Under the pieces are notes generated by a model. The model worked only from the letters and a program-made list of their open reading frames with translations. It had not been told where the DNA came from and searched no databases. DNA of 64,000 nt from Stenotrophomonas maltophilia. Lineage in GTDB: Bacteria; Pseudomonadota; Gammaproteobacteria; Xanthomonadales; Xanthomonadaceae. The stretch spans positions 4,682,501 to 4,746,500 of the forward strand of contig NZ_CP029773.1 of the NCBI RefSeq assembly GCF_003205835.1, written 5' to 3'. The position numbers and the translations under genes are program-made. Shown piece by piece: positions 8,693-16,946 of the stretch. Numbering within the stretch: position 1 is the first letter of the stretch; each line of letters begins with the position of its first letter.

Positions 8693-10367
8693 CGGCGAAA
8701 ACCACCTTGCCGCTGGCATGCACACCATGGCTGGAGGTGTAGCGGAAGGCCAGCACGTTGCGTGCGGCATCCCAGTCCAGCTGCAGGGTCAGCTCATCGC
8801 CCGGGCGGGCCACGTGCTGGAACTTCACCGCATCCATGCGCAGGAACACTGCCGGCATCGCGAACACCTGGCGGCCAAAACGTACCGCCCAGTCCAGCTG
8901 TGCCACGCCGGGCAGGATCGCCGCCTGCGGGAAGTGGCCCTGGAACGGCCGCAACGCGGGATCGAGGGTCATGCGCAATGTAGCGCTGGCCGCATCGCGG
9001 TGATCCCAGACCGGCACCGGCATCAGCGGTTGGAACAGCGCTGCCAGTGCCGCCTGGGTGACCTTGCCCTGTGCGTTGATCGGCAGCGCCTGCACCAGTC
9101 GCCAGCGGCGCGGCCGGGTGACGGCGTCATGGCCCTGTGCCAGGCGTGCCCCCAGACGTTGCGCGAGCGCGCGACGCGCGGCATCGCCACCGGCCAGCAA
9201 TGCCGGGTCAGCCGGCACCACCACGGCGGCCAGCTGCTCGCGCTGCCCGGGCAGCACCAGCACGCGCACGTCATCCACTTCGGTGTCTTCGCGCAACGCA
9301 CGTTCCAGTGCATCCAGCGAAACGCGGCGCTCTTCAATCTTGACGATGCGGTCGGCGCGGCCCAGCAGGCGGAAGCGGCCATCGGCCAACGCTTCAACGC
9401 GGTCCTGGGTACGCCACCAATCCGGGGTTTCCAGATGTGCAGAGGCCACCGCCAGGCAGCCCTCCTCGATGCGCCACTGCACGCCGGGCAGCGGCTGCCA
9501 CGGCGGCAGGTCGGTGTCCCAGCGGCGCCAGGCGATGCCGCCGGTCTCGCTGCTGCCATAGACCTCGGTCGGGGCCACGCCCAGCCACTGCCGCACCTGG
9601 CGTGCGGCTTCTTCCGGCAGCGGGCCACCGGAGGAGAAGACCGCGCGCAGGCGGCCCTGCAGGCTGGCCCAGTCAAGCTGCTCAGGCAGGCGTTTGAGAT
9701 GGGCCGGGGTCGCCACCAGCACCGTGTCGGTACCGGACAGCGCCGCCACCAGGTCTTCGTGGAAGAACCGGCGCGGGTGGATCAGGCGGCCGGCAGCCAG
9801 CGGCCACAGCACGCGGAACAACAGGCCATAGATGTGCTGGTGCGACACTGTGCCATGCACCTGCACGCCATCCAGCTGCGTGCCGAACGCAGCCTGCAGC
9901 GCCTCCACCTCGCGCGCCAGCTGGTCCAGGCGCTTGCCGATCGCGCTCGGCTGGCCGGTGCTGCCGGAGGTGAACACGCACAGTTCGCAGGCACGCTCGT
10001 CCAGCGCCTGCAGTTCGTCATCCAGGGCGGCGTCCCGCGCCATCAACGGGCGGTAATCGGCGGACACGTCGCCTGCGAAGCCGCTTACCTGCGACTGCAG
10101 CGCCTGCAGCGTGGCCGGCAGGTTGTCGGCGGCCAGGAACACCCGCTTGCCGGCATGCCAGGCACCAAACAGCGCCGCGGCGAAGGCCACCGCGTCATCG
10201 AAGTACAGGGCCCAGTCACGGCCTTCGGCTGCCGCAAAGGCGCCGCGCCAAGCCAGCACCCGCTGGCGGAAGCCGGCGTGGTCGACCACCTCGCCGTCGC
10301 AGAGGCCGACGCCGCGCTGCGGCCGTGCCTCCAGCAGCAGCCGGTCCAGGGCGATCCACTCAGCCAT
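8682..10367 (-). CDS. AMP-dependent acyl/aryl ligase fused to a FabA/FabZ-like dehydratase
   Basis: A 561-residue two-domain protein. Residues ~1-440 form an adenylating ligase with the phosphate-binding loop VFTSGSTGQPSAIGK and the YGSSETGG motif. The last ~110 residues form a hotdog domain with FQGHFPQAAILPGVAQ, matching the dehydratase pattern GHFP...PG. The ligase probably loads the aryl starter acid onto a carrier protein, and the hotdog domain would dehydrate 3-hydroxyacyl intermediates during polyene extension. In some other aryl-polyene clusters these activities are separate proteins. The gene overlaps the membrane-protein gene by 8 nt. Confidence 0.85.
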   Translation of the reverse strand: MAEWIALDRLLLEARPQRGVGLCDGEVVDHAGFRQRVLAWRGAFAAAEGRDWALYFDDAVAFAAALFGAWHAGKRVFLAADNLPATLQALQSQVSGFAGDVSADYRPLMARDAALDDELQALDERACELCVFTSGSTGQPSAIGKRLDQLAREVEALQAAFGTQLDGVQVHGTVSHQHIYGLLFRVLWPLAAGRLIHPRRFFHEDLVAALSGTDTVLVATPAHLKRLPEQLDWASLQGRLRAVFSSGGPLPEEAARQVRQWLGVAPTEVYGSSETGGIAWRRWDTDLPPWQPLPGVQWRIEEGCLAVASAHLETPDWWRTQDRVEALADGRFRLLGRADRIVKIEERRVSLDALERALREDTEVDDVRVLVLPGQREQLAAVVVPADPALLAGGDAARRALAQRLGARLAQGHDAVTRPRRWRLVQALPINAQGKVTQAALAALFQPLMPVPVWDHRDAASATLRMTLDPALRPFQGHFPQAAILPGVAQLDWAVRFGRQVFAMPAVFLRMDAVKFQHVARPGDELTLQLDWDAARNVLAFRYTSSHGVHASGKVVFADAD

Positions 10368-10911
10368 GCGCGTGCGCCGCCTTCACCCGCCGCCGCACCA
10401 GCCACTCACCTGCGAACAACACGCCCATCATCACGTACGCCAACAATCCGTTGTAGAGCATCCAGACCCGGTCCGACGCGTACAGCGCGGTCAGCAGGGC
10501 CAAGCTGCCGTTGAAAACGAAGAAGCCGCACCACACCTGGGTGACGCGGCGGGTATAGGCCACCGCGAACGGGGGCAGGTCCGGCTCCTGCAGCCGCGCC
10601 AGGCGCTCCACCAGCGGAGGCCCGAAACGCAGGCTGGTGCCAAACACCGCCAGCATCACCGCATTGACCAGCGCCGGGTACAGCTTCAACGGCAGGGCCT
10701 GGTTGAGCACGGTGGCCAGCACCGCCAGCAGGCCGGTGCCGGCGGCGGCCGCCCACCACAGTGGCTGTCGCGTGCTCAGCGCACGCAGCAGGGCCAGGGT
10801 GAACAGCAGCAGCGACAGCCAGCGCGGCTCGAAACGGCCCATCGCCAGGTACACCAGCACCGGGTAGGCCAGCGAGATCGCAGCCACCACGACCGTGCGT
10901 GCGCGTGCCAT
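10360..10911 (-). CDS. COG4648-like inner-membrane protein of the pigment cluster
   Basis: A 183-residue integral membrane protein with about five to six hydrophobic helices and a basic C-terminal tail. I recognise it as the small membrane protein common in aryl-polyene and xanthomonadin loci (COG4648 type); its function is not established. It starts 22 nt after the end of the acyl carrier protein gene and its stop overlaps the AMP-ligase start by 8 nt. It may anchor the cytoplasmic synthesis enzymes at the membrane, but this is inference. Confidence 0.72.
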   Translation of the reverse strand: MARARTVVVAAISLAYPVLVYLAMGRFEPRWLSLLLFTLALLRALSTRQPLWWAAAAGTGLLAVLATVLNQALPLKLYPALVNAVMLAVFGTSLRFGPPLVERLARLQEPDLPPFAVAYTRRVTQVWCGFFVFNGSLALLTALYASDRVWMLYNGLLAYVMMGVLFAGEWLVRRRVKAAHAHG

Positions 10912-10933
10912 GGTGGAGCCGCCAGCGCTGCGG

Positions 10934-11191
10934 TCAGGCGGCTGCCTGGTCCGGCAGCAGTCCATGCACGACATCGACGATGTCCTGCACGGTGCGCACG
11001 GCCTTGAACGCTTCCGGCTGCAGGTTGCGGCCGAGCAGCGGCTTCAGCTGAACGATCAGGTCGACCGCATCGATGCTGTCGATGTCCAGGTCGTCGTACA
11101 GGCGGGCCTCGGGGGTGATCCGGGCGGTTTCGATCTCGAAGCTGTCGGTCAGGATGCTGACGATGCGTTCGAACAGTTCATTCTTGGTCAT
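10934..11191 (-). CDS. Acyl carrier protein 1 of the aryl-polyene cluster
   Basis: An 85-residue acidic carrier protein. The phosphopantetheine site is Ser39 in DIDSIDAVDL. Four-helix ACP spacing is intact and the length is normal. It is one of two tandem ACPs, which is the usual arrangement in aryl-polyene clusters, where one carries the starter or the growing chain. It lies 17 nt downstream of the second ACP gene. Confidence 0.9.
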   Translation of the reverse strand: MTKNELFERIVSILTDSFEIETARITPEARLYDDLDIDSIDAVDLIVQLKPLLGRNLQPEAFKAVRTVQDIVDVVHGLLPDQAAA

Positions 11192-11208
11192 GGCAATTCC
11201 TGGCGCCG

Positions 11209-11466
11209 TTACGACTGGCGGGCGGCGACGAACTCGCCGAGCGCGCGCACGCTGGAGAAATGGCGACGGGTTTCTTCCGAATCGGCCGAGAGGCTGACAC
11301 CGTACTTCTTCTGCAGCGCCAGGCCCAGCTCCAGCGCGTCGATCGAATCCAGGCCGAGGCCCTCCACGAACAGCGGCGCGGTCGGATCGATGTCCTCCGG
11401 CGTGATGTCCTCCAGCGAAAGCGAGGAAATGATCAATTCCTTGATCTCGTGCTCAAGTGCTTGCAC
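11209..11466 (-). CDS. Acyl carrier protein 2 of the aryl-polyene cluster (GTG start)
   Basis: An 85-residue carrier protein with the phosphopantetheine attachment Ser41 in GLGLDSIDALEL. I place the start at a GTG (11464-11466) with a GGAGAT ribosome site about 8 nt upstream. The open frame goes further upstream, but that part runs through the acyltransferase gene and has no ACP character. It differs clearly from ACP 1 in sequence, so the two are likely not interchangeable. Confidence 0.88.
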   Translation of the reverse strand: MQALEHEIKELIISSLSLEDITPEDIDPTAPLFVEGLGLDSIDALELGLALQKKYGVSLSADSEETRRHFSSVRALGEFVAARQS

Positions 11467-12286
11467 GGTTCGGATCTCCAGACAGGTCGAAGTAACGAGA
11501 AAGGTGCTCGGTGACGCGGCGTGCTGCCAAGGCATCCCCCCTTGGCGAGTCGTCATCGGCCAGGAAGGGCGCGATCGGGATATCTTCGCCGATCTGCAGC
11601 CGAACGTGAAAGCGACGTGAGGGGACACGATACCACTTCTGTCCCTTGGTCAACGTGGGTGGGGTACAGGTGATCCGCACCGGGGTGATGTCCAGCCGGC
11701 CCCGTACGGCGATGTTGGCGGCCCCGCGCTGCAGCCGCGGAGGCTGTCCGGGCACGCTGCGGGTGCCCTCCGGGAAGATCACCAGGGTGCCGCCGGCATG
11801 CACCGCCGCCACGCAGTCATCAACCAGGCCGGCGCCGTCATCGTTGGCGATGTAGCCGGCCGCCCGCACCGGGCCGCGCATGAACGGGTTGCAGGCCACG
11901 GCCCGCTTCACCACGCAGTCGGCGTTGGGCAGCAGCGAGATCAGGCAGACCACGTCGATCAGGGTCGGGTGATTGGCCAGCACCAGCAGACCGTCGCGCT
12001 GCAGGCGTTCACCGCCCTCGATCTGGTAGGTCATCACCCCCAGCGCGCGCATCAGGCGCAGGTGGCTGGCAAAGGCGACCTGGACCACGCGGCGGGCCCG
12101 GCGGCGGCGGACCACCGGGTCGCGCATCAGCAGCAGCACCGGCATCACCAGCACGCCCAGCAGCAGGCCGCCCACGCCGAATGCGACAAAGCTCAGGCCG
12201 GTACCAAACACCCGCCAGGCATGATCGAGGCGGCGCAGCGCCTCAGCCACGGCGCCCCCAGCACCAGCGCTGGCCGTGAGCGACAT
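11453..12286 (-). CDS. PlsC-type 1-acyl-glycerol-3-phosphate acyltransferase homologue
   Basis: A ~277-residue acyltransferase with an N-terminal hydrophobic segment (about residues 30-50), the HX4D motif in NHPTLID and the substrate motif FPEGTRS. It probably acylates the lipid anchor on which the pigment is built, or transfers the polyene chain. The start is uncertain: the ATG at 12286 overlaps the upstream chain-length-factor gene by 44 nt, while a GTG at 12250 would overlap by only 8 nt and has a G-rich stretch just upstream. Confidence 0.82.
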   Translation of the reverse strand: MSLTASAGAGGAVAEALRRLDHAWRVFGTGLSFVAFGVGGLLLGVLVMPVLLLMRDPVVRRRRARRVVQVAFASHLRLMRALGVMTYQIEGGERLQRDGLLVLANHPTLIDVVCLISLLPNADCVVKRAVACNPFMRGPVRAAGYIANDDGAGLVDDCVAAVHAGGTLVIFPEGTRSVPGQPPRLQRGAANIAVRGRLDITPVRITCTPPTLTKGQKWYRVPSRRFHVRLQIGEDIPIAPFLADDDSPRGDALAARRVTEHLSRYFDLSGDPNRAST

Positions 12287-12986
12287 GCTCCAGCGCCGGC
12301 GCACCAGACAGCAGGAAGCGGTGCAGGTCCAGCGCATGCGGCAACAGGCCTGGCGCAGTGGTGGCCTGGCCTTCCGCCGGATGCCACTGCAGCGACAGCG
12401 TCGGCCGGCCCTCTGCCGGGGCAGTCAGGCGCCAGCACCATGCAAAGAACGGGTCAGGTTCGTCGGCGAACGTCGCGTAAATCTGGGGAAGCGGCGATTC
12501 ATAGACCACCACCCGCACCTCGCGGGCACCCTCGGCCAGCAGGCCAGCGGCTTCCAGGCAGGCCGCCTCCACCGTCGCCTGCCCGGCGGCCAACGCCAGG
12601 TAATTGCCGCGGTGGCCGCGGGCGATGGAGTACAGCGCGGCGATCGCGTTGTGCACGGACAGGCCGAATCCGGTCGGCGACAGCGGCTGCTCGCCAACCA
12701 GCGCGCCCAGCAGGTCCATCGAACGGGCCACGTCGCCGTGGCGGCTGGCGAACACCAGCGGCACGTCACTGTCCGCGCCCTGTCCATCCTCGCACCAGCA
12801 CGCGGCCTGGATCGCCATCCGGCCCAGCCGCTCGATGCGGCGGCGCTGCATCGCTGGCACTTCGGCCAGCGCCGGCGTGTCCCCGCCGTGCGGCAGGTAC
12901 GGCGCATCGGCCCAGCCCAGCCACTGGCTACGCTCACTCAGGCCGGGCGCCCAGGCGGCCCAGTCGACGATGGAGAATTCGATCAT
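12243..12986 (-). CDS. Ketosynthase-like chain-length factor
   Basis: A 247-residue, shortened beta-ketoacyl synthase (Ketoacyl-synt_2 type). The segment FASRHGDVARS and GFGLSVHNAIAALYSI align with the ketosynthase core, but no catalytic Cys stands where ketosynthases have one. It therefore looks like a non-catalytic partner that pairs with the active ketosynthase and sets polyene length. It is the first gene of the operon; no strong Shine-Dalgarno sequence precedes the ATG. Confidence 0.82.
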   Translation of the reverse strand: MIEFSIVDWAAWAPGLSERSQWLGWADAPYLPHGGDTPALAEVPAMQRRRIERLGRMAIQAACWCEDGQGADSDVPLVFASRHGDVARSMDLLGALVGEQPLSPTGFGLSVHNAIAALYSIARGHRGNYLALAAGQATVEAACLEAAGLLAEGAREVRVVVYESPLPQIYATFADEPDPFFAWCWRLTAPAEGRPTLSLQWHPAEGQATTAPGLLPHALDLHRFLLSGAPALEHVAHGQRWCWGRRG

Positions 12987-13163
12987 TTAGCGATGGTGCT
13001 TCAACGGGAGAACGATAGGCACGAGCCACTACGGCGACGCGCGGCGGCCCCCCGTTCCTGCAGCCGTGCGTCCGTCCAGGACGTCGCCGGCTGCCCCCCT
13101 GGCCGCCGGAAAGGAGCGCACGCTAGCACGTCCCGCCCAGAGTGTGCAGGTTTCACATTCCCC
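12987..13163 (-). promoter_or_regulatory. Leader/promoter region of the pigment operon (no defined motif)
   Basis: About 180 bases with no gene on either strand, between the cydB terminator and the first pigment gene. The pigment-operon promoter should be here because all pigment genes run leftward from this point with overlaps. I could not pick out a convincing -35/-10 pair. Confidence 0.35.
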
Positions 13164-13196
13164 AACACGGGGCCCGGCAACGGCAGGCCCCGTGTT
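13164..13196 (-). terminator. Stem-loop after cydB
   Basis: A perfect 11-bp inverted repeat (AACACGGGGCC at 13164-13174 and its complement at 13186-13196) with an 11-nt loop, beginning 8 nt after the cydB stop. The tail has only two T residues, so it may work as a weak intrinsic terminator or an RNA-end stabiliser separating cyd from the pigment operon. Confidence 0.7.
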
Positions 13197-13203
13197 CAAT
13201 CGA

Positions 13204-14217
13204 TCAGTGGTAACCGGTGTCGGCGTGCACCTTGCCGCGGAATACCCGGTAGGACCACGCCGTATAGCCGAGGATGACCGGCAGCAATATGACCAGCCCG
13301 ACCAGGGTGAAGCCCAGCGACGACGCCGGCGCGGCGGCCTGCCACAGGGTCATCGACGGTGGCAGCAGATAAGGCCACATGCCCAGCACCAGGCCGAGGA
13401 AGCCGAGCACGAACAGGGCCAGGCTGAGCAGGAACGGCGGCAAGTCACGGCGCGGGTGGGTGGCACTGCGCCACAGCGCGGCGGCCACCGCCAGGGTCAG
13501 CAACGGCACCGGCGAGAGCCACCAGAAGTTGCCGTCGCTGAACCAGCGCGCCATCAGGCGCGAATCGAGGAACGGCAGCCAGCTGCTGACCAGGCCCATC
13601 GCCGCGATCACCGCCACCACCAGCGGCCGGGTCATCTGCCGCGCCAGCGCCTGCACGCGCCCTTCGGTCTTCAGGATCAGCCAGGTGCTGCCCAGCAGCG
13701 CATAGCCGGCCACCAGCGCGGCGCCGGTCAGCATCGCAAACGGGCTGAACCAGGCGAACGGCCCGCCCTGATAGACGCCGTCCACCAGCGGGATGCCCTG
13801 CACCAGGGTGCCGAGGATCACGCCCTGGGCGAACGTGGCCAGCAGCGAACCGAGGCCGAACGCCACGCTCCACAACCGGCGCGATCGATGCGCCTTGAAG
13901 CGGAACTCGAAGGCCACGCCGCGGAATACCAGCGCCACCACCAGCAGCAGCACCGGCAGGTACAGCGCCGACAGCAGCACCGCATAGGCCTTCGGGAACG
14001 CCGCCAGCAGGCCGGCGCCGCCCAGTACCAGCCAGGTCTCGTTGCCGTCCCAGATCGGCGCGGCGGTGTTCATCATCAGGTCCAGCTGTTCCTCGTCCTC
14101 GGCGAACGGGGCGAGGATGCCGATGCCGAGCACGAAGCCGTCCAGCACCACGTACATCAGCACGCCGAAGCCGATCACCGCGAACCACGCCACCGGCAGC
14201 CAGGTCATCAGGTCCAT
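13204..14217 (-). CDS. cydB: Cytochrome bd-type ubiquinol oxidase subunit II
   Basis: A 337-residue membrane protein with eight or more hydrophobic helices. The start MDLMTWLPVAWFAVIGFGVLMYVVLDGFVLGIG is typical of CydB/CioB, and the conserved WDGNETWLV follows. It pairs with subunit I, whose stop lies one base upstream of this ATG, in quinol oxidation coupled to oxygen reduction. I saw no CydX-like small gene after it. With the short Q-loop partner it forms the cyanide-insensitive type (CioB). Confidence 0.93.
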   Translation of the reverse strand: MDLMTWLPVAWFAVIGFGVLMYVVLDGFVLGIGILAPFAEDEEQLDLMMNTAAPIWDGNETWLVLGGAGLLAAFPKAYAVLLSALYLPVLLLVVALVFRGVAFEFRFKAHRSRRLWSVAFGLGSLLATFAQGVILGTLVQGIPLVDGVYQGGPFAWFSPFAMLTGAALVAGYALLGSTWLILKTEGRVQALARQMTRPLVVAVIAAMGLVSSWLPFLDSRLMARWFSDGNFWWLSPVPLLTLAVAAALWRSATHPRRDLPPFLLSLALFVLGFLGLVLGMWPYLLPPSMTLWQAAAPASSLGFTLVGLVILLPVILGYTAWSYRVFRGKVHADTGYH

Positions 14218-14218
14218 G

Positions 14219-15616
14219 TCAGCGCTCCTCCAGCGGTTCGTCGGCGGCCGACAACGGACGTGCCGGGGTATGGCTGCCATGGTCCAGCGACGGCCCCTCG
14301 GCATACGGCTGCGGCCCATGCCGCAGGATCTTCACCAGGTACCAGATGCCCCAACCGAACACGAAGGCGTAGCCAACCACATAGACGCCCAGCGACAGCG
14401 CGGTCATCCACGCGCTCTGTGGCCCCACCGCATCGGCGGTGCGCAGCACGCCATACACCACCCACGGCTGGCGCCCCATCTCGGTGACGAACCAACCGGA
14501 CAGCAGTGCGATGAAACCGCTGGGCAGCATCCAGTTCCAGCCGCGCAGCAGCCACGGCGAATCCAGCAGCTTCCTGCGCCACAGCTGGAACGCTGACACC
14601 CAGGCCAGCAGCAGCATCAGCGTGCCCAGCCCGACCATGATGCGGAAGGCGAAGAACACCGGCGTCACCGGCGGACGTTCGCTGGCCGGCACCGAGGTAA
14701 GCGGATCGAAGGTGCCGTCCAGCGAATGGGTGAGGATCACGCTGCCCAGCTTCGGGATGGCGACTTCGAAATCGTTGCGCTCTTCCTTCTCGTTCGGCAT
14801 CGCGAACACCACCAGCGGCACGCCCTCGCCTTCCTTGGTTTCATGCCAGTGCGCTTCCATCGCCGCGATCTTCATCGGCTGATGCTTGAGCGTGTTCAGG
14901 CCATGCATGTCGCCGACGAAGATCTGTACCGGCACGGTCAGTGCGGCGAACGCCACCGCCGCGATCAGCATGCGCCGCCCCGCTTCCACGTGCGTACCCT
15001 TGCGCAGGTACCACGCGCCCACGCCACCAATCACGAAACAGGTGGTGATGAACGAACCCAGCGCCATGTGCGCCAGGCGATAGGGGAACGAGGGATTGAA
15101 CACCACCCGCCACCAGTCCACCGGATGCACGATGCCGTTGACCATCTCGTAGCCGGCCGGCGTATGCAGCCAGCTGTTGGACGACAGGATCCAGAACGTG
15201 GAGAACAGCGTGCCCAGCGCCACCATGCAGGTGGACAGGAAATGCAGGCGTGGCGAGACCCGGCCCCAGCCGAACATCATCACGCCGAGGAAGCTGGCTT
15301 CCAGGAAGAACGCGGTCAGCACTTCATAGGTCAGCAACGGACCTATGACCGTGCCGGCCACTTCGCTCAATCGTGGCCAGTTGGTTCCGAACTGGAAGGC
15401 CATGACGATGCCGCTGACCACGCCCATGCCAAACGACACGGCGAAGATCTTCTGCCAGAAGAAATACAGCTCGCGCCACACGGGCAACTTCGTGCGCAGC
15501 CACCGCCATTCGATGAAGGCCAGCCAGCTGGCCGTACCGATGGTGAAGGCGGGGAACAGCACGTGGAAACTGATGACGAATCCGAACTGGATCCGGGACA
15601 ACAACAACGCGTCCAA
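14219..15616 (-). CDS. cydA: Cytochrome bd-type ubiquinol oxidase subunit I, short Q-loop (CioA type)
   Basis: A 465-residue subunit carrying the haems. The N-terminus (LLSRIQFGFVISFHVLFPAFTIG) holds the conserved haem-ligand His, and GRQPWVVYGVLRT lies near the C-terminus. The Q-loop between QPMKIAAMEAHW and PPVTPVFFAFRIMVG lacks the long insertion of E. coli CydA, which marks the cyanide-insensitive class. The start is a TTG (15614-15616) preceded by GGAGG at a 6-nt spacing. Such oxidases serve under low oxygen, cyanide or nitric oxide stress. Confidence 0.93.
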   Translation of the reverse strand: MDALLLSRIQFGFVISFHVLFPAFTIGTASWLAFIEWRWLRTKLPVWRELYFFWQKIFAVSFGMGVVSGIVMAFQFGTNWPRLSEVAGTVIGPLLTYEVLTAFFLEASFLGVMMFGWGRVSPRLHFLSTCMVALGTLFSTFWILSSNSWLHTPAGYEMVNGIVHPVDWWRVVFNPSFPYRLAHMALGSFITTCFVIGGVGAWYLRKGTHVEAGRRMLIAAVAFAALTVPVQIFVGDMHGLNTLKHQPMKIAAMEAHWHETKEGEGVPLVVFAMPNEKEERNDFEVAIPKLGSVILTHSLDGTFDPLTSVPASERPPVTPVFFAFRIMVGLGTLMLLLAWVSAFQLWRRKLLDSPWLLRGWNWMLPSGFIALLSGWFVTEMGRQPWVVYGVLRTADAVGPQSAWMTALSLGVYVVGYAFVFGWGIWYLVKILRHGPQPYAEGPSLDHGSHTPARPLSAADEPLEER

Positions 15617-15745
15617 GGGACGCCTCCTGCCTGTGACCGGTGGGATACCGGACCACTTTAGGAGGATTTCGTTAAGCCGGGATGCGACCGGGTGACGCGC
15701 TGCTTCACTTTGTCGCAGGTGAAGCTGGATGCCAGGATGAATGGG

Positions 15746-16945
15746 CTACAGGGGCTTCAGCAAGGTCAAGGGCAGCTCCTTGGCGATTCGCAGGGCCCTG
15801 GGTACCAGTGCGGTCAAGCAGGTCGCCATCACCAGCACGACAGCGCTCAGTATCGAGACCCACGGTGACCCTGTGATGCCGTCCTGCGGCGACCCTATCC
15901 ACTGCAACGACATCGCCCCGAGCAGGGCGCCCAACGTGGTGAACAGTGAAACCTCGAACATGATTTCGGCAAAGATCACGGATCCGCGCGCACCCAATGT
16001 GCGTCGGATCCCGATGGACTGCCGGCGTCGATCGAGCCACGCACCTACGACCCCGGAAACTCCTGCCATCAGAACACCCAGAACAACCGCGGTCATGATG
16101 GCGAGCACGGTCGTAGCGAATCGATCGGCTTTGACGTAGGCGTCGCGATATCCCGACAGCGTCTCGACACCCGCCGGATTCACGATCCGATAGGGCCGCT
16201 GCAGCGCATCGACAATGCGATCAAGCGAAGAACGATCAACCTCCGACCTCCACTTCGCCAGATAATAGCGACTGGCGCCCATGGGAAGGCCCGGAAGCAG
16301 CGCCCACTGCAAGTCTCGCTCATTGCCTCCTGGTGCCGGTCCAGCAACAGACGCAAATACGCCCACGATGACCCGGCTGCTGCCGGGGCCGAAATGCAGG
16401 TGGCGGCCAACAGCACGCTCCGTTCCGAACAGACGGGCAGCCAGCGCTTCACTGATCAGCACCACCGGAGCACCTTCAGCCATGTCGTCCTCTGTGGCAT
16501 CCCGCCCCAGGACGATTCCCGCGCCCAGCATCGCCAGCAAGCCAGAGCTGGCAGTTACCACGGGAATGCGATCACATCCAGCAACGTCTGTCGTACCCGC
16601 GTTCATCGAGTACGCCATGGCCGACTCGCTGGTGCACACGCCGTATCGATGGGCTCTTCCCCCGAACGGAACAGCGTCGCTCACAGCCGTGTCCTGAACA
16701 CCGGGCAGCCGGATCGCAGACAGGTCTGCCCGCAGCACTGCAGCATCAGCGCCTTCTTCGACATCCGAGACCCTGACCACACCAATCGATACTGCTTCCC
16801 GGATGCTGCGGGTGTTCAATCTGGCGAAGCTGTCCAGCACAGATTGCAGTGCGAATGCACATGCCAGGCTTGCAAGCGCAGCCTGCACTGCAAGCAGTGC
16901 GGCGCTTCCCAGGTGCCGTCGGGTCTCCCTCATTGATTCGAACAT
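15746..16945 (-). CDS. MacB/FtsX-type ABC permease 2 of the RiPP-like operon
   Basis: A 399-residue permease. It has one N-terminal membrane helix (about residues 12-35), a long periplasmic MacB-type domain, and three C-terminal helices; the cytoplasmic turn WLDRRRQSIGIRRTLGAR is a typical FtsX coupling segment. The ATG at 16945 is one base after the stop of permease 1, with a G-rich ribosome site. MacB-type permeases move substrates by mechanotransmission and need an ATPase, but none is encoded here. It is the last gene of the operon and likely forms a heterodimer with permease 1, exporting or sensing the peptide; that role is inferred. Confidence 0.8.
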   Translation of the reverse strand: MFESMRETRRHLGSAALLAVQAALASLACAFALQSVLDSFARLNTRSIREAVSIGVVRVSDVEEGADAAVLRADLSAIRLPGVQDTAVSDAVPFGGRAHRYGVCTSESAMAYSMNAGTTDVAGCDRIPVVTASSGLLAMLGAGIVLGRDATEDDMAEGAPVVLISEALAARLFGTERAVGRHLHFGPGSSRVIVGVFASVAGPAPGGNERDLQWALLPGLPMGASRYYLAKWRSEVDRSSLDRIVDALQRPYRIVNPAGVETLSGYRDAYVKADRFATTVLAIMTAVVLGVLMAGVSGVVGAWLDRRRQSIGIRRTLGARGSVIFAEIMFEVSLFTTLGALLGAMSLQWIGSPQDGITGSPWVSILSAVVLVMATCLTALVPRALRIAKELPLTLLKPL

Positions 16946-16946
16946 T

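Noticed and set aside
13010..13203. A CydX-like small gene after cydB
   Set aside because: No short membrane-spanning frame with a ribosome site was found there; the space is filled by the stem-loop and the leader of the pigment operon.
15617..15745. An FNR/ANR-type box upstream of cydA
   Set aside because: Oxygen control is expected for this oxidase, but no TTGAT....ATCAA-like site was seen in the gap.
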